DNA of 64,000 bases from Camarhynchus parvulus (Eukaryota > Chordata > Aves > Passeriformes > Thraupidae). The DNA lies in contig NC_044590.1 of NCBI RefSeq assembly GCF_901933205.1, positions 7,641,501 through 7,705,500 on the forward strand, in the 5' to 3' direction. The notes under the pieces are model-generated. The model saw nothing but the letters and a program-made list of their open reading frames with translations, made no database searches and was not told where the DNA came from. Positions 28,701 to 40,700 of the stretch are shown in pieces. A program made the position numbers and the translations under genes. Every line of letters begins with the position of its first letter. The stretch's first letter is position 1.

Positions 28701-31700
28701 CCTTTCATCTGCACAGGCTGTGGTACAGTGATTAACCACCTCCAAAGTAAAACCAAAAAATAACAGATCTCTGCCCCCGGCCTTCAGAGGACACCAACAG
28801 GAGAGAAAAATACTCTGCCTTGTTTGTGGGCAAGGTGGTCAATCACAACTGAAAGGCATGTCTGCTCTCTGCTGTTTATCATGAAGGTATCAAGAAGACA
28901 CAGATGTACAGCTTCAGACCACAACTATCCACATTCACTCCCTATTTACAACAACAGATTGTGGTCACCTAAGTTGCTCTGTCCAAGAAAAACTGAGCAT
29001 TGTGAGAGCTTCTAAGCACTACAACTAGATTAGAAGAGTTTAAAAAATATAAAATAATCAGCTGTCAGTATAGTACCTGCCTGTGGACAGTAGTGACAGA
29101 AGCTTCTAGAACAAATTCTGTGAATTGTTAGTTTTTTTCCACTGTCACTTTACCAATCCCACTCAAACTGTAGAATCCACAGATTGAGGCCTTGGAAACT
29201 CTGTCTATCAGACTTTGTCCCTCCCAACCCCTTTGCAACTACTATGGGGGGCAAAATGCAGCCAAGGAGAAATTTTCCTCTTCTCATAATTTTCCAGCTG
29301 GAGTCCTATGCAGAGTGGTAAACAGTAGAGTCAAAAAATGGGTAAAAAGCTCTTAAAAATCCAAATACTGAATCCCACCCACATGGCACAAGAACTCCAA
29401 CTAATTAGTTCTGCAAGGCTGCTTTAGCAGCTTAGGACTCCAGGCAGAGGGAGCCTCCCTCCCGTTCTCAGTTTTGGAGCTTTTCGTTAATTAGCCTCAA
29501 GAAAACCCAGTGTTCCTATTTGAATAATCCATGTTGGGTTATTTATTCAGTTCCCTGCTGCCACACATTCCCCAGCCCTGAGCTGCAGGAGCTCAGCATT
29601 CCTGGCTGGTGTTTGCTAACCCACCAGCACACAGCCTGGCACTCTGGGGACAGCCAGACACAGCCTGCTGTGCCCTCCTGCAGCTCTGGGGAGCCAGACA
29701 GCCCAGCAGACGCAACTCAGTGCCAGCCCAGCAAGGAAAAGTGGAGAGAGAGCAGAGAAGCCCCAGAAGTTCAGGGTGTGACAAAGCACAGCACAAGAAA
29801 TGCAAACTTATGCCCCGTTCACAAAAGTAATTTTTGTATTAGCATCCACAAAAATTCAGCAGCTCAGAGGCTTCACAACATAGTGGAGCCTAAGATACGG
29901 AACAAAAGGAAAAATGTTTTCCCTAGAGACATCCAAAGGTCCTCTCCTGCCCTTACAGAGGTTGTTTAAATCCTCAGAGAGTTTACTTGACCTACAGCAT
30001 TCTCTGTGGCAGACACCCAGATGAAAGATCTGCCACTTTCCAGCAGCCACTGTGGCAACCTCAGTTCTTAGGAAATAAAGGTAAAGACAAAGAGTGGAGA
30101 TTCCATGTCTGAGAAAGTCCAACTTACTTACCTGCTGGAAAAAAAACAGAAAGAAGACAGACAAATATCCTAACACAGAAGTTTTAAAATAAAACCACAA
30201 ATATCTAGCTGGAATATGTATTGGCACATCAAAAGCAGGAAGGAAATCACAATGCTAATGAGGTACCTGAGCATCAGGTTCATCAGCTGCAGACCCTCAC
30301 CCTTCAGGAAGCGATCACGGTTGGAGCTGAGCATGAGGCAGGAGCAAAGGGAGTCAAACAGGTTCTCCATCATTTCCTGCTCCTCTGCTGTACTTGGATT
30401 GTGTCGTTTAAACACCTGAATGACAAAGAAAGCAAAATTACCCCCAGATGTTGGGCTGTGCTGTTGCAGAACACCCATGAAGAGTTTGCACCAAAAGCTC
30501 CAGCACCTGGCAGGTGCAGGTGTCAGCCAGTGACAGGTCACTGCTGCATCCTCTGCAGCTGCTGCCCTTTGCTGCCCTGACTGTGCACCCACAAATGTGC
30601 AGCAGCCTGGTGCAGGATTTAAAGGATAATACACAGGGCCTGCAAGGGGAAGGGCAAATTCACACTCAAGCACGTGAATATGCTGATTACCAGAGACTCC
30701 TACACAATTCATACCTGAGGGTGCTGCAGGCAGCACTGCCTGAAGAAACAGAGGTGAGCTAGCAACACACCACCTTCAGCCAGCTCAAACATGGGCAGCC
30801 CTGTGCTTGGAGCCTGCTGAGGATGGACCAATTCCAACCCTGCCTACCTCCAACTCTCCATGAAACTATACTGTAATAATCTAACTTCCGTGCACCTCAG
30901 CATTAACACCTTTACAAAAGGGATTCATCCCACTGACCGTGGATGACACACCACATGGAAGGTATTTGGGGCCTATGCCTCACCAAATATGAAGCACTGC
31001 TAGGACAGCACCCCGGATATTTTCCATTTCTCCCACCCAGCCCAGCAGTCTCCTGATGGAAGAGAAGGCATGTGGGAATTACTCACAGATAACTGCTGAA
31101 GCAGCACATCGATCCCATCCAGCTCCCCAAGCAATTCTCTGTTGTCTAGATGGAGGTGGGGGGAAGGGGGAAAAGAGAGAGAAAAATGAAGCTAACTGTC
31201 AGATTTTACAGCCATCTAACACTGATACATCAGCAAACAAAATCAATACAGCTTGACAGAGCACAAAAGCTGCAGAGAAAGAGAGGGTGGAGGTGAGGGA
31301 GCACATGGGGGAGAGTTAAGGCAGCAAAGGAGAGCTGGAGGCAGAACAGGGTTGCTGTGAACTGAGAGAAGCCTGGATTCTGCCCTCACTGACAGAGATA
31401 TGGCAGGCATGGCTCACCATCGTTATTCTGGAGCAGAATCGCCAGCACCTCACTGCAGTACAGCTTGTTGGCATCAAAAGGCATCTTAGCCTGTGGGGGA
31501 AGGAACAAGAGACCCATCAGGGCATGGCCCTCAGCATCTCATTGATTTGAAGAACACATTAACCAAATCACCAAATGTATGAGCAGCACATAAAATAAAA
31601 CACATCTGCAGTAATTCTGCTGTTTTCCTCAGTGACAGAACAGTAACAATTCTGATTCAGGGTGATGGGAGGTGCTTGTGGGTTCATGCACACATGTAGA

Positions 31701-34700
31701 AGGTCCACTGTGATTCTTCACATGGTTTGACATCAGTAGGTTTGGCCAAGGTAGCTCAAAACCCCTAAGAACAGTCTCCAGTTGTTTGCCACACAGAATC
31801 TCTTTCCTGTGATATATTTCCCACAATGTTAAGTGGGTGCATGGCACTTATCTCTGCTCTGGAAGTCAGTGCCTGTCAGCAAAACCAGAATTTCAGAACA
31901 TACATCCCAATAACATCATATAGTAACTGCCAGAGTTTCCTGTGAGGATCAGAGTGTCACAGTCAGAAGAACATGAGATGGGTTTTGCCTGCACAATCAC
32001 ATAACTTCCATTTCAGATATTCCCTCCATCCTCAAATATGTTAAAGAAGTCATAATGAAATGAAAATGCTGAATTTGAACCCCTCAAAAAAATCCCTAGA
32101 GCAGATTCTGAACTGGATCCAATGTTTTTGTATGCTGCCAAAGCTGCTTCATCTACAGAAACAGACTGAACATTAACCAATTAGATAATAATGCAACCTG
32201 TTTCACTGAGAGATTCATAAAATAAAACAAGTTTAAAAATCATCAGTTACCAGCTATTTATACTCCACTGTTCAAGAAGGGAAAAAGCAGAAGTCCTAGG
32301 CTTAAAACACAGCATTTGTCACCCAGTTTTTTCCCCAAACACACAACTCCTTGCAGCATGGCGGACAGTCCTGCCTGCCTATGCAGGGCTGCTGGGCCAA
32401 TCATCCCACCCTTCTGCCAAGGAACAAAGCATGGTGTGCAAGCACCAGGCAACACATGGAAACACAGAAAGCAGGAAGATCCCAAACAGCACTAAGTATT
32501 GACTTTATCTAAAGCTTTTCATTCCAAATGGTCCCCAACCACTCTGCAGAATGATCCTCAACCACTGTGCAGAGGATGGCACTTACAGCAGCCAGGTGAC
32601 ACCTCCAGGCAGACCATGAGGGAGAGGGGAAGGTGCTCGGTGCTGTACAGCCCTGCCACCTTCTGCCATGGGGTGACCAACTGCTGCCCTGCAAATGCTG
32701 GGAAACAACATTCTGGTCTCCTAAGACTGCACACATCATCAAACCCTGCTTGTGTTTGCAGAAGTGAGCTATGAGCTCTCCATCTGAGCCTTCGGATGCA
32801 GCTCTGACAGTCACAATACAATTACAAGACCTGAAATGTTGTCAGGAAACAAAGTCATGCCCTGTGCTGTGTGCCAGATGTCCTCATCACTGCTCAGACA
32901 GAACCCTGATCTTAAAACTTATCCCAGAGACATTCCACAGCAGCTCTACCCAGCTGCTGAGATCCTGAGTTAATCCCAAACACGTCTGTCAGGGAGAGAG
33001 ATTCAAGACCAAGCACTGCCAAGAGCCAAAGCACCTGGAGAGGGGTTTGTTAGCTCCTCACAACCCTGTACAGGCAAGGACCTACATCCCAAATCCAGGG
33101 ATAACACAGCCAGGGAACACATCAGACACACCCTACACAAGCTTGGAATGCCATTGAGTATTCATGTTCTGTGGCACCAAGCAGGGGAATCTTAGTTGGG
33201 ATTATTTTGCTTTCCCAAGTTTTTCAGTCTTTCAGCTGCCACAGCAATTCCAAGGCAGGCAGCAGTACCTACCTGCCAAGACTAAAATTAACGTCACTTT
33301 TTATTTTTAAGCAAAGAACATAATTATGTTACTACCTGTAGTGAGAAATTACAGATTACTTCTGCTAACAAGGATGTGAAGTGCACAGAGGGGTACCTGC
33401 ACTTACACAGCTGATGGAGAATTTCTGCAACTCAGAGGCTTTCTAATCATGCAGACATTAAGCATGGAAGTGCTAATGCCTTACTGACAGGTTAGAGAAC
33501 AGGCAGAATTTCTTTGCTATATTTCCTTTACTATTTCTGTGAGAGGGCTGAACTATACATTCTTTTTCTACAGCATTTTCCAGTGAATGCTTAGGCATTT
33601 TTTCACACAAGACAGAGTTAAAGTGTGTAACTCGCTGTCAAAGGATGCAGAGTATGAAAAGCAGCTTTAAATTTAAAAGGCAATTAGCTGAGTTCAAAGC
33701 AAAAACCACCTCCAGCAGCATTTAAACACAGAAGACATCATTTAAAACTCAAAAATTGTTAGAAATGTGGGAAGCAAAGGCCATAAAATGGTTAATATAA
33801 GTGTCCCCTCTCGCTGGTCACCTTTCACAGTCCTACAGATCTCACACATGGAAATTCAACATATATGAATCATATGAAAAGATAAAAGAGACAATTTCTA
33901 CTGCAAGATATTTATAAAGACAAAACCTAAATCTGTCTCTTTAAACTAAAATTGCTGAGGACATAGACCCTGAACAATAACTTTTTTTCCTTAACTGGGC
34001 TTTTACAACACAGAAAAGCCCAACTGGTTTTTCTTAACCTAGTTTTTGTGCTAACTGGTCTGTAGAAGGAAAGTGAGAAACCAGCTCACCTTCAGCCTCT
34101 TGAGCAGCCACTGCATGAGGCCCTGCTGTGCAGCCTCCGTGCACATCTCCGGCCTGAACTCTGCCATGTTCTCCACGATTCCTGGCAAGAAAGACACAGA
34201 AAACAGATGGTTTTCTCCACCAAAAATTACAAATCTCTTGTTTCCAGTCTCTCTCATTCTTAGAGTCCTGGGAGATTACAATCCCAAAGGACTGCAAGGA
34301 GTGGGGTGATGGTGTGACTGCCTGCAGGGGCACCACCCTGCAATGGTTCTGTGCCGTGCAAAGACCAGGCAGCAGAAGGGCAGTTATGTCCTTCCATGAA
34401 TTGCAAATGTTTTATTACCTGAAAGTTAAATATATTGCTAACACAGAAAGAAAGTATAGCTCACAGATATGTTCATAGTAAATACACAGACAGTGGAGCA
34501 CTTTCCTGGAGGTTTTTAAAAGCTGTGTAGATGTGGCACTTTGGGACATGGTTTAGTGCTGGCCTTGGCAGTGCTGGGTTAAGAGCTGGACTCAGTGATC
34601 TTAGAAAGCTTTACCAACCCAAACAGTTCTGTGATTGTTTCTGGTGCAGTGCAGTGATCCATGCATCTGCACCTCCCAACACAGCTGGTTTGGAAGAGAC

Positions 34701-37700
34701 ACCTTTCATGCACCCATGGGACAAGGGACAAACTCTGGCTCCAGGGATAAGCGGTTCCAAGCTGTGCTTGAATAAAAGCTGTACCAGATCCTGTACTGCA
34801 GTGCTGGCAGTCCAAGAGAAAAAAAGGAGGGGGGAAAGGAAGGGATAATTCACACCCCTTGGTACAAACCAGAGAAAGAAGCAAGGAGCTGTGCAGCAGC
34901 CACTTACCCAGGGTGTTGTGGACACCATCAGCCTCCTCTTTCACACTTTCATCCAGGCGCTCTAAATTCTGGACCAACAAGGCCACAACCTGGCCCTCCA
35001 CCTAAATCCCCAGGGTCATGGAAAAGATAAAGAGATAAGTAACAAGAATGAAGAGAAGAAGACAAAGGAAAGACCCTGCCAGACATGACCAGAAGACATG
35101 AACAACCCTGCTGTAAAATCTCAGAGGAAGCAAAGGAATCATCATGTAAATCTGCCACTACGTTTTCCCTAATTAATGAAACAACTTTTGTGTTTCAGAT
35201 TAAACAGAAAACCATCAGGAGGGAAACATGCACCTTGTCACAGTCTTATTTCCTGAACCAGCCTGACTTATTAATAATCCCTCAGAATTCTGAAGCATGA
35301 GGTTCACAAACCACTGTAGATGGGAGAACTGTCAGCTCTGCAAGCAGCTGGTCACAGCTGGTCACTGCTGCCTGCTTACATTGCTGCTGGACCTTCCACC
35401 TAACAGGTACAAAAATCTGACAGAACAATATTCACACACAGATCCAAACCCAAGAGTTGAACTGTCACCAGCTGAAGTCCTGCAGTTAAATCCTCTCAAG
35501 ATGAATGCACCAAGTTGACTTCAGTGAGTTAAGGGAAACTAGAGAGGCGGGGGGAGTCCCTGAATCACAGAGCTCCCACCCAAAATAAGTCTTTAAAACT
35601 GGAATTGGAAAGAGTCCTAGCTTGACTCTGTCAAACTTTCCATTGTGGAGGTGAGCTTGGAACAGTTAAACAAAATAACATTACCAATTCAAACAGTCTT
35701 AACGAGCTTTGGGCCCAGTAAATATGTGGGCAAAACACATATATGTTTTCTGCTGCTGCAGAAAACAATGCAACAATCTTCAGACAGCCTCCAACCTTTT
35801 ACCTACTTTCTTAAAAAAAAAAAAGTAATCTAAAAAGCATAGGCCTCCCAAGATAGGCCTGACCTGTTTCTTTCAAGCAGGACAATGAAAACTCTAAACA
35901 TGGCTATTATCAGTGAGCTGGTGACAATGAAAACAGAAAGAACTTCACTTGATTTACTACCTCTCCACATATTTTATAGAAAACATCTTCTCTAGCAGCT
36001 CCTCTCTCCCATTTCCTTCACCCAGCAATCTCCCCACAGAGGCAGAGTAATTAACAACAGCCCAGAGGCCAGCTGGAGGAACTGGGCTCTGGGCACTGTC
36101 ATTAACCTCTGGAAGGTAACATTCTAGTGACTGGACAAGGATTGTAGGAGAAAACAGAGCAGCCAAACAAAGCAAACAAAAGAAAAACTGTAATTTCCTG
36201 TCTTCCAAATTCAACACAATAGTTACAGAACCAGACACACACACAGACGTAGTGATGCTCAAAGGCAGCAATTCACCAGCTCCAAGGTAGGACAGAACCT
36301 GTAAAGCTCATGTTTGGCTGGGCATCACCTCTCTGAGGGGTTTGTATTCCCCTTCTGCAGCTGGGGAGAAGGAGGCATCCAGCACAAACACCAGGGAAAG
36401 GGGAAATCCACCCCCATAGAGGCCAAGAGGCACTCAGAGGGTTAGGCATGCAGGAACACAACACCCACCAATGCATCTGCTACCCACCTAGGTAATTTTC
36501 TAGGTTGGTTAACTCTCTGTGCCAAAAGGGATCCTTACCTCTGTACCCTCCTCCACCCTTAAAGTTCATTTGCTCTGATACATGAAAACTTTCAAGTTTT
36601 TACTTCTTGTTAAGAAAAAAATCCCACCGTCACCAACAGATGCCCCAGTTCAAGCCCAGATTTTTGGGCTTGAAACAAGAGTTACTGGGTAGAAGACAAC
36701 CAGTCTCCTGTGCAAGAGGTGAGACTGAAAGATCACAGGGGCATCACTGTCCTTTGGGCAACAAACTTCAGTTCTCCATTAGTGAACCCAGGTCACACTT
36801 TTTCACAGGAGAGAAAGGAAATGCAAACAAAGCTCCTGTTTTCAATGGGACACTGTCCAAGTCACAAATATTATTACTTCATTCTCCCTCCCTGCACCAA
36901 AAAATCCCCTAGTCTACACAAATTTTGCAATATTACAGTGTTCCTTCCAAAAAAGAAGTGGTGCAACAATGTACAAATGGTGCAACCATCCACTCCCCAA
37001 ACTCTGTCATTTCATCAAAAACAGTCATCATGGTCTCAGGTTCAGAACAGGCTTCTCCTGGCTATCTCCATCACAATGTTGGCAGCAAAGACACCCAGAC
37101 ACAGCTGCAAACAGCAGGATGGGTCAGTGTTCATTGCTGGGTTGAGACAGATGTTGAGGCACCGAAATAATCTGGGGTTTCCTACTTACAAGAGCATCTA
37201 TGAGGACTTCAGCTCCTTCTTCACTCTCATGGAGAGTATCAATATCAGTCAGCTCTTGCAGCAAGTCAACCACAGCTATGGAAACATGTGCTGGGTGTTA
37301 AGGACAACCAACAGGGAGGCAAATGCGTTTAGTATCAATAGCAGATGGTTCTTAGGCCAGTGTGTTTATGACACGACCCCAAAGCAACTGGCAATACATT
37401 ACCAGTGAGGGGATACAATGCATTACAATCACAGCAGCAGGGCACAGCATAACAGACACAAGAGCACACAGACTACTGCAGCAGACCTTCTCCAGAAGTG
37501 CTAAAATTAGGGAATCTGAACAATTAGGAATGATAAAAAAAATGTGGTTCTGTGCTTACTGTATCAGGCTGTTATCAATTTTACTGTTTCTTCATGATAG
37601 TTACTTATTTTTTTCAAACATGCTGGAGTTGGTCTAAGGAGGCACCATCTTGAATTGTCAAGACTGAACACATGCAAAGAGAAATGAGTTACAATAATGT

Positions 37701-40700
37701 GATTTGGGTATTCTGCTCTCAGTGATAGCCCTGCTAACCTGATACACACACCCCCCTAACGAGGGCAGCGCCAGCAGCAGGAGCATCACCCCCCTCTGCC
37801 CAGCCCAATTAGGGCAGCACACTCCTCAAACCACAGCCCTCACAGGAACAGCAGAGCTTCTGCCAGCCCAATTTTCACTCATTAACTCTGGGCTGCATAA
37901 CACACAGCTCCCCTGCCTGCTGCACAGCTCCCTTGTACGACAAGACGTATTCCAGCTCATTAGACCCACTTCCCTATTCTCTCAGACACACTGATCAATC
38001 CTGCCTGCGTCCCAAGGGCAGAGCAGGAGCTGTGGTTTTCTCAATGTCCTAAATAACCACTCTGTGATGGATCTCTCTCAAGTGCCCAGGCTGACAAAGC
38101 TGCTCCCAGGTCTCCTATTTGTGCATTTGCTCAGATACAGAAGCAGCAACAGGAAAAGTATTTTCATCTGTCTTTTCTTAGCTTTCTCAGCCATGTGCTG
38201 GAAAGCTAAGAGAGGTAAACTGGCTGGAGAGGTAAACTCTGCAAGAGAGAGCCTGGACCTACTGCTGGACAAGCTGCAGGAGAGTCACCAGCGTGTCACT
38301 TCAGGCAAGTGTCACCTCAGCAGAGTGTCACTGCAGTGACAAAGGCTAATCACACACTATAGTGCACCAGCAAGAGCAAAACCAGCAAGTCAACAGAAGG
38401 AATTCTTATCTTCTTGGCACTCATGGGGCAACTTGCAGAGTATTTTGTTCAGTTTTGGGCTCTCCCAATAAAAGAGAGGCCTTGACATACTGTGCTTGGG
38501 AGAGCAGAGGACCACTGAGGTGGTCTGGGGGTTAATACAGGATGGATGAGGACAAATTGAGGGAATGGGGTTTCATCAGCTCGTGGGAGAGAAAGCTCAG
38601 GGAGGAATCAGTTGAAGATTTCTGCTGTCTCCTGGGTGCTACAAAGATAACTGAACCACGTTCTTTTGAGAGTGCACAGCAAAGAATTCAGCAGAGTTCA
38701 TCATGCAGGGCATTCCTGCCTGGGAAGCTTCTGTTGGGGCTTGCAGTGAGAGTATCAGCTGTACCATAAAATTTAGGAGATAGTAAAGTAAAGCCTTGCT
38801 TGAAGCTTTCACGTCTTTCATTAATAAAATCTTGTTGGTGATCATCTTTCATTCACATGTTTTGTGTAAAACTGTATGAATCATTCAGCAGATTATTTGC
38901 TCCCCCTGGACATTGCTTTTGTCTCCTTGCATTAGTCCCTCAAGACACCACAATTAAATCGCATCTGAAGAGCCGTTTGTTTAGTTCTCTCCTTGAAGAA
39001 CTCATTTAAAAAAATATTTTCCCATTTGTTTCAACAAAACATCATTAGAAAACCTGAGCTGTATCAATCCAGCTTTATATCTAGATGCTTTGCTTCAATA
39101 GTGCTTCTACCCTGTATGTGAGCAGCAGCAGCCTCTGCTTCCAATGGAGCTCAAAACACTTCAGCAATTTTATAACACGAAATATACCTTTCCCAAAATT
39201 GCAGTTCTCAGGCCAAATTCCTACCCATAAATTCATTGACAGGCAAGTTGCAAATCAAATAAAAAGAGTTCACACTGGAAACCCTGACAAGTCTTTGACA
39301 GCCGCAGTGATCCCAGCACAAAGCTTTCCATGGCAGACGGGACAAAGCAAGCTGTACTCTGGTGCACTTTATCTGGAAAACAGCTCTGCTATCCCAGTCA
39401 ATACTCCCACAGTTCCTTTTCTCCCTATGAATGAGAAATTCAGTATAAAAGCACATAGTACAAGTAAGTCTGTGGTGCCTGGTATAAAATAAATAATTAA
39501 ACTACAGTAACCACGAAATTGGATTTGCATGGGAGGAGCTTCCCCCTGTACAACATAAATTGTTAACAGTTATTTGAGAGCCATTTCCTTGCAGATCTTG
39601 GATAAGGGAAGCTGTGGGGTTTACTGTTTTGCAGGGACCAGCATTCAGCACATCAAGGTTCCACCTGATGCAAGTCAAAATACCCAAACACAGTGCTCAC
39701 TAATATAAACTGGCATGCAATAAAATATTTATGTTTTGGTTTTAGCTTCTGATCACTGCACCCACTTAGAAAGAATGAATTATGAATTCTCAATAGATGG
39801 TGCTATAAAGAAAAGTGCTAAAAAAGAAAACCAAGATCTGTGCATCAGACCACAACATGCAGCACTAACAGGCCTTTTCACATTGTATATTCCAAAACAC
39901 CTCAGGAAAGCTGGTAAGTGTTATCTCCTGCTTTACACATAAAGAAGCAAAGAATAAATTACCTTCCTAAGGCGATGGATCAATAAAAATGGTAAAAGGA
40001 CTGCCTGAGTCTCAAGTTGACATGCAGTGCCCTTTCCACAGGGCTTCACTGCTCCCTCCACCCACAGATATTTTCAGGACACAGACATGCAATCTCCCAA
40101 GTCATGTAACAATTTTTCAGCTTAATCTGCTGTAGAATATTTTACAAGCAAAGCAGTCTGAGGTCTGCTTTTACAGACTGCACAGTGGTAAGCTGGGCAT
40201 AGTGCCAGCTCCCAGTTGACAGCTAAGCATCAAGGCACCAGGATACTCAAAAATGGCACTGGTTTTGATCAACACTACATAAATGGGAAGCTCTCTCTCA
40301 GATGCCCTCAGAGTTCCAGAGGTACAAGAGCCAGGTGCACAGAGGGATCAGGGTCAGTGACACTGGACCTCACTGAGCATGGAATTGGAATTGTCTCTGG
40401 ATATGTACTTAACCAGAGGGGCCACCCACAGCCTTGAGCTCTGTGCACACCAAACTAAAGGTATGGGCACATGAAGAGGGCACATTTACAAACTAAGGTG
40501 AAGCATGTGGTGAGCTAGTCCATGACAAACAGCTGACAGCCTGACAGCTCAGCTCTCAGCAAGAAGGGGTAAAACAGTTTAATTTTCATTGGGGCTATTC
40601 CAAAGTTTGCACAGTCTGAGATTATTGCTGCTAAGCCCAGGCCTTCACTTCTCCTGTGCTGCTCATCTGCTCACACTCTTAACACTGCCAGTCAAAACTA

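Noticed and set aside
36710..37408. Plus-strand open frame of 232 codons
   Set aside because: It is antisense to CTNNBL1 exon 5 and its U12 branch region. The frame reads as random sequence and is an accident of few stops.
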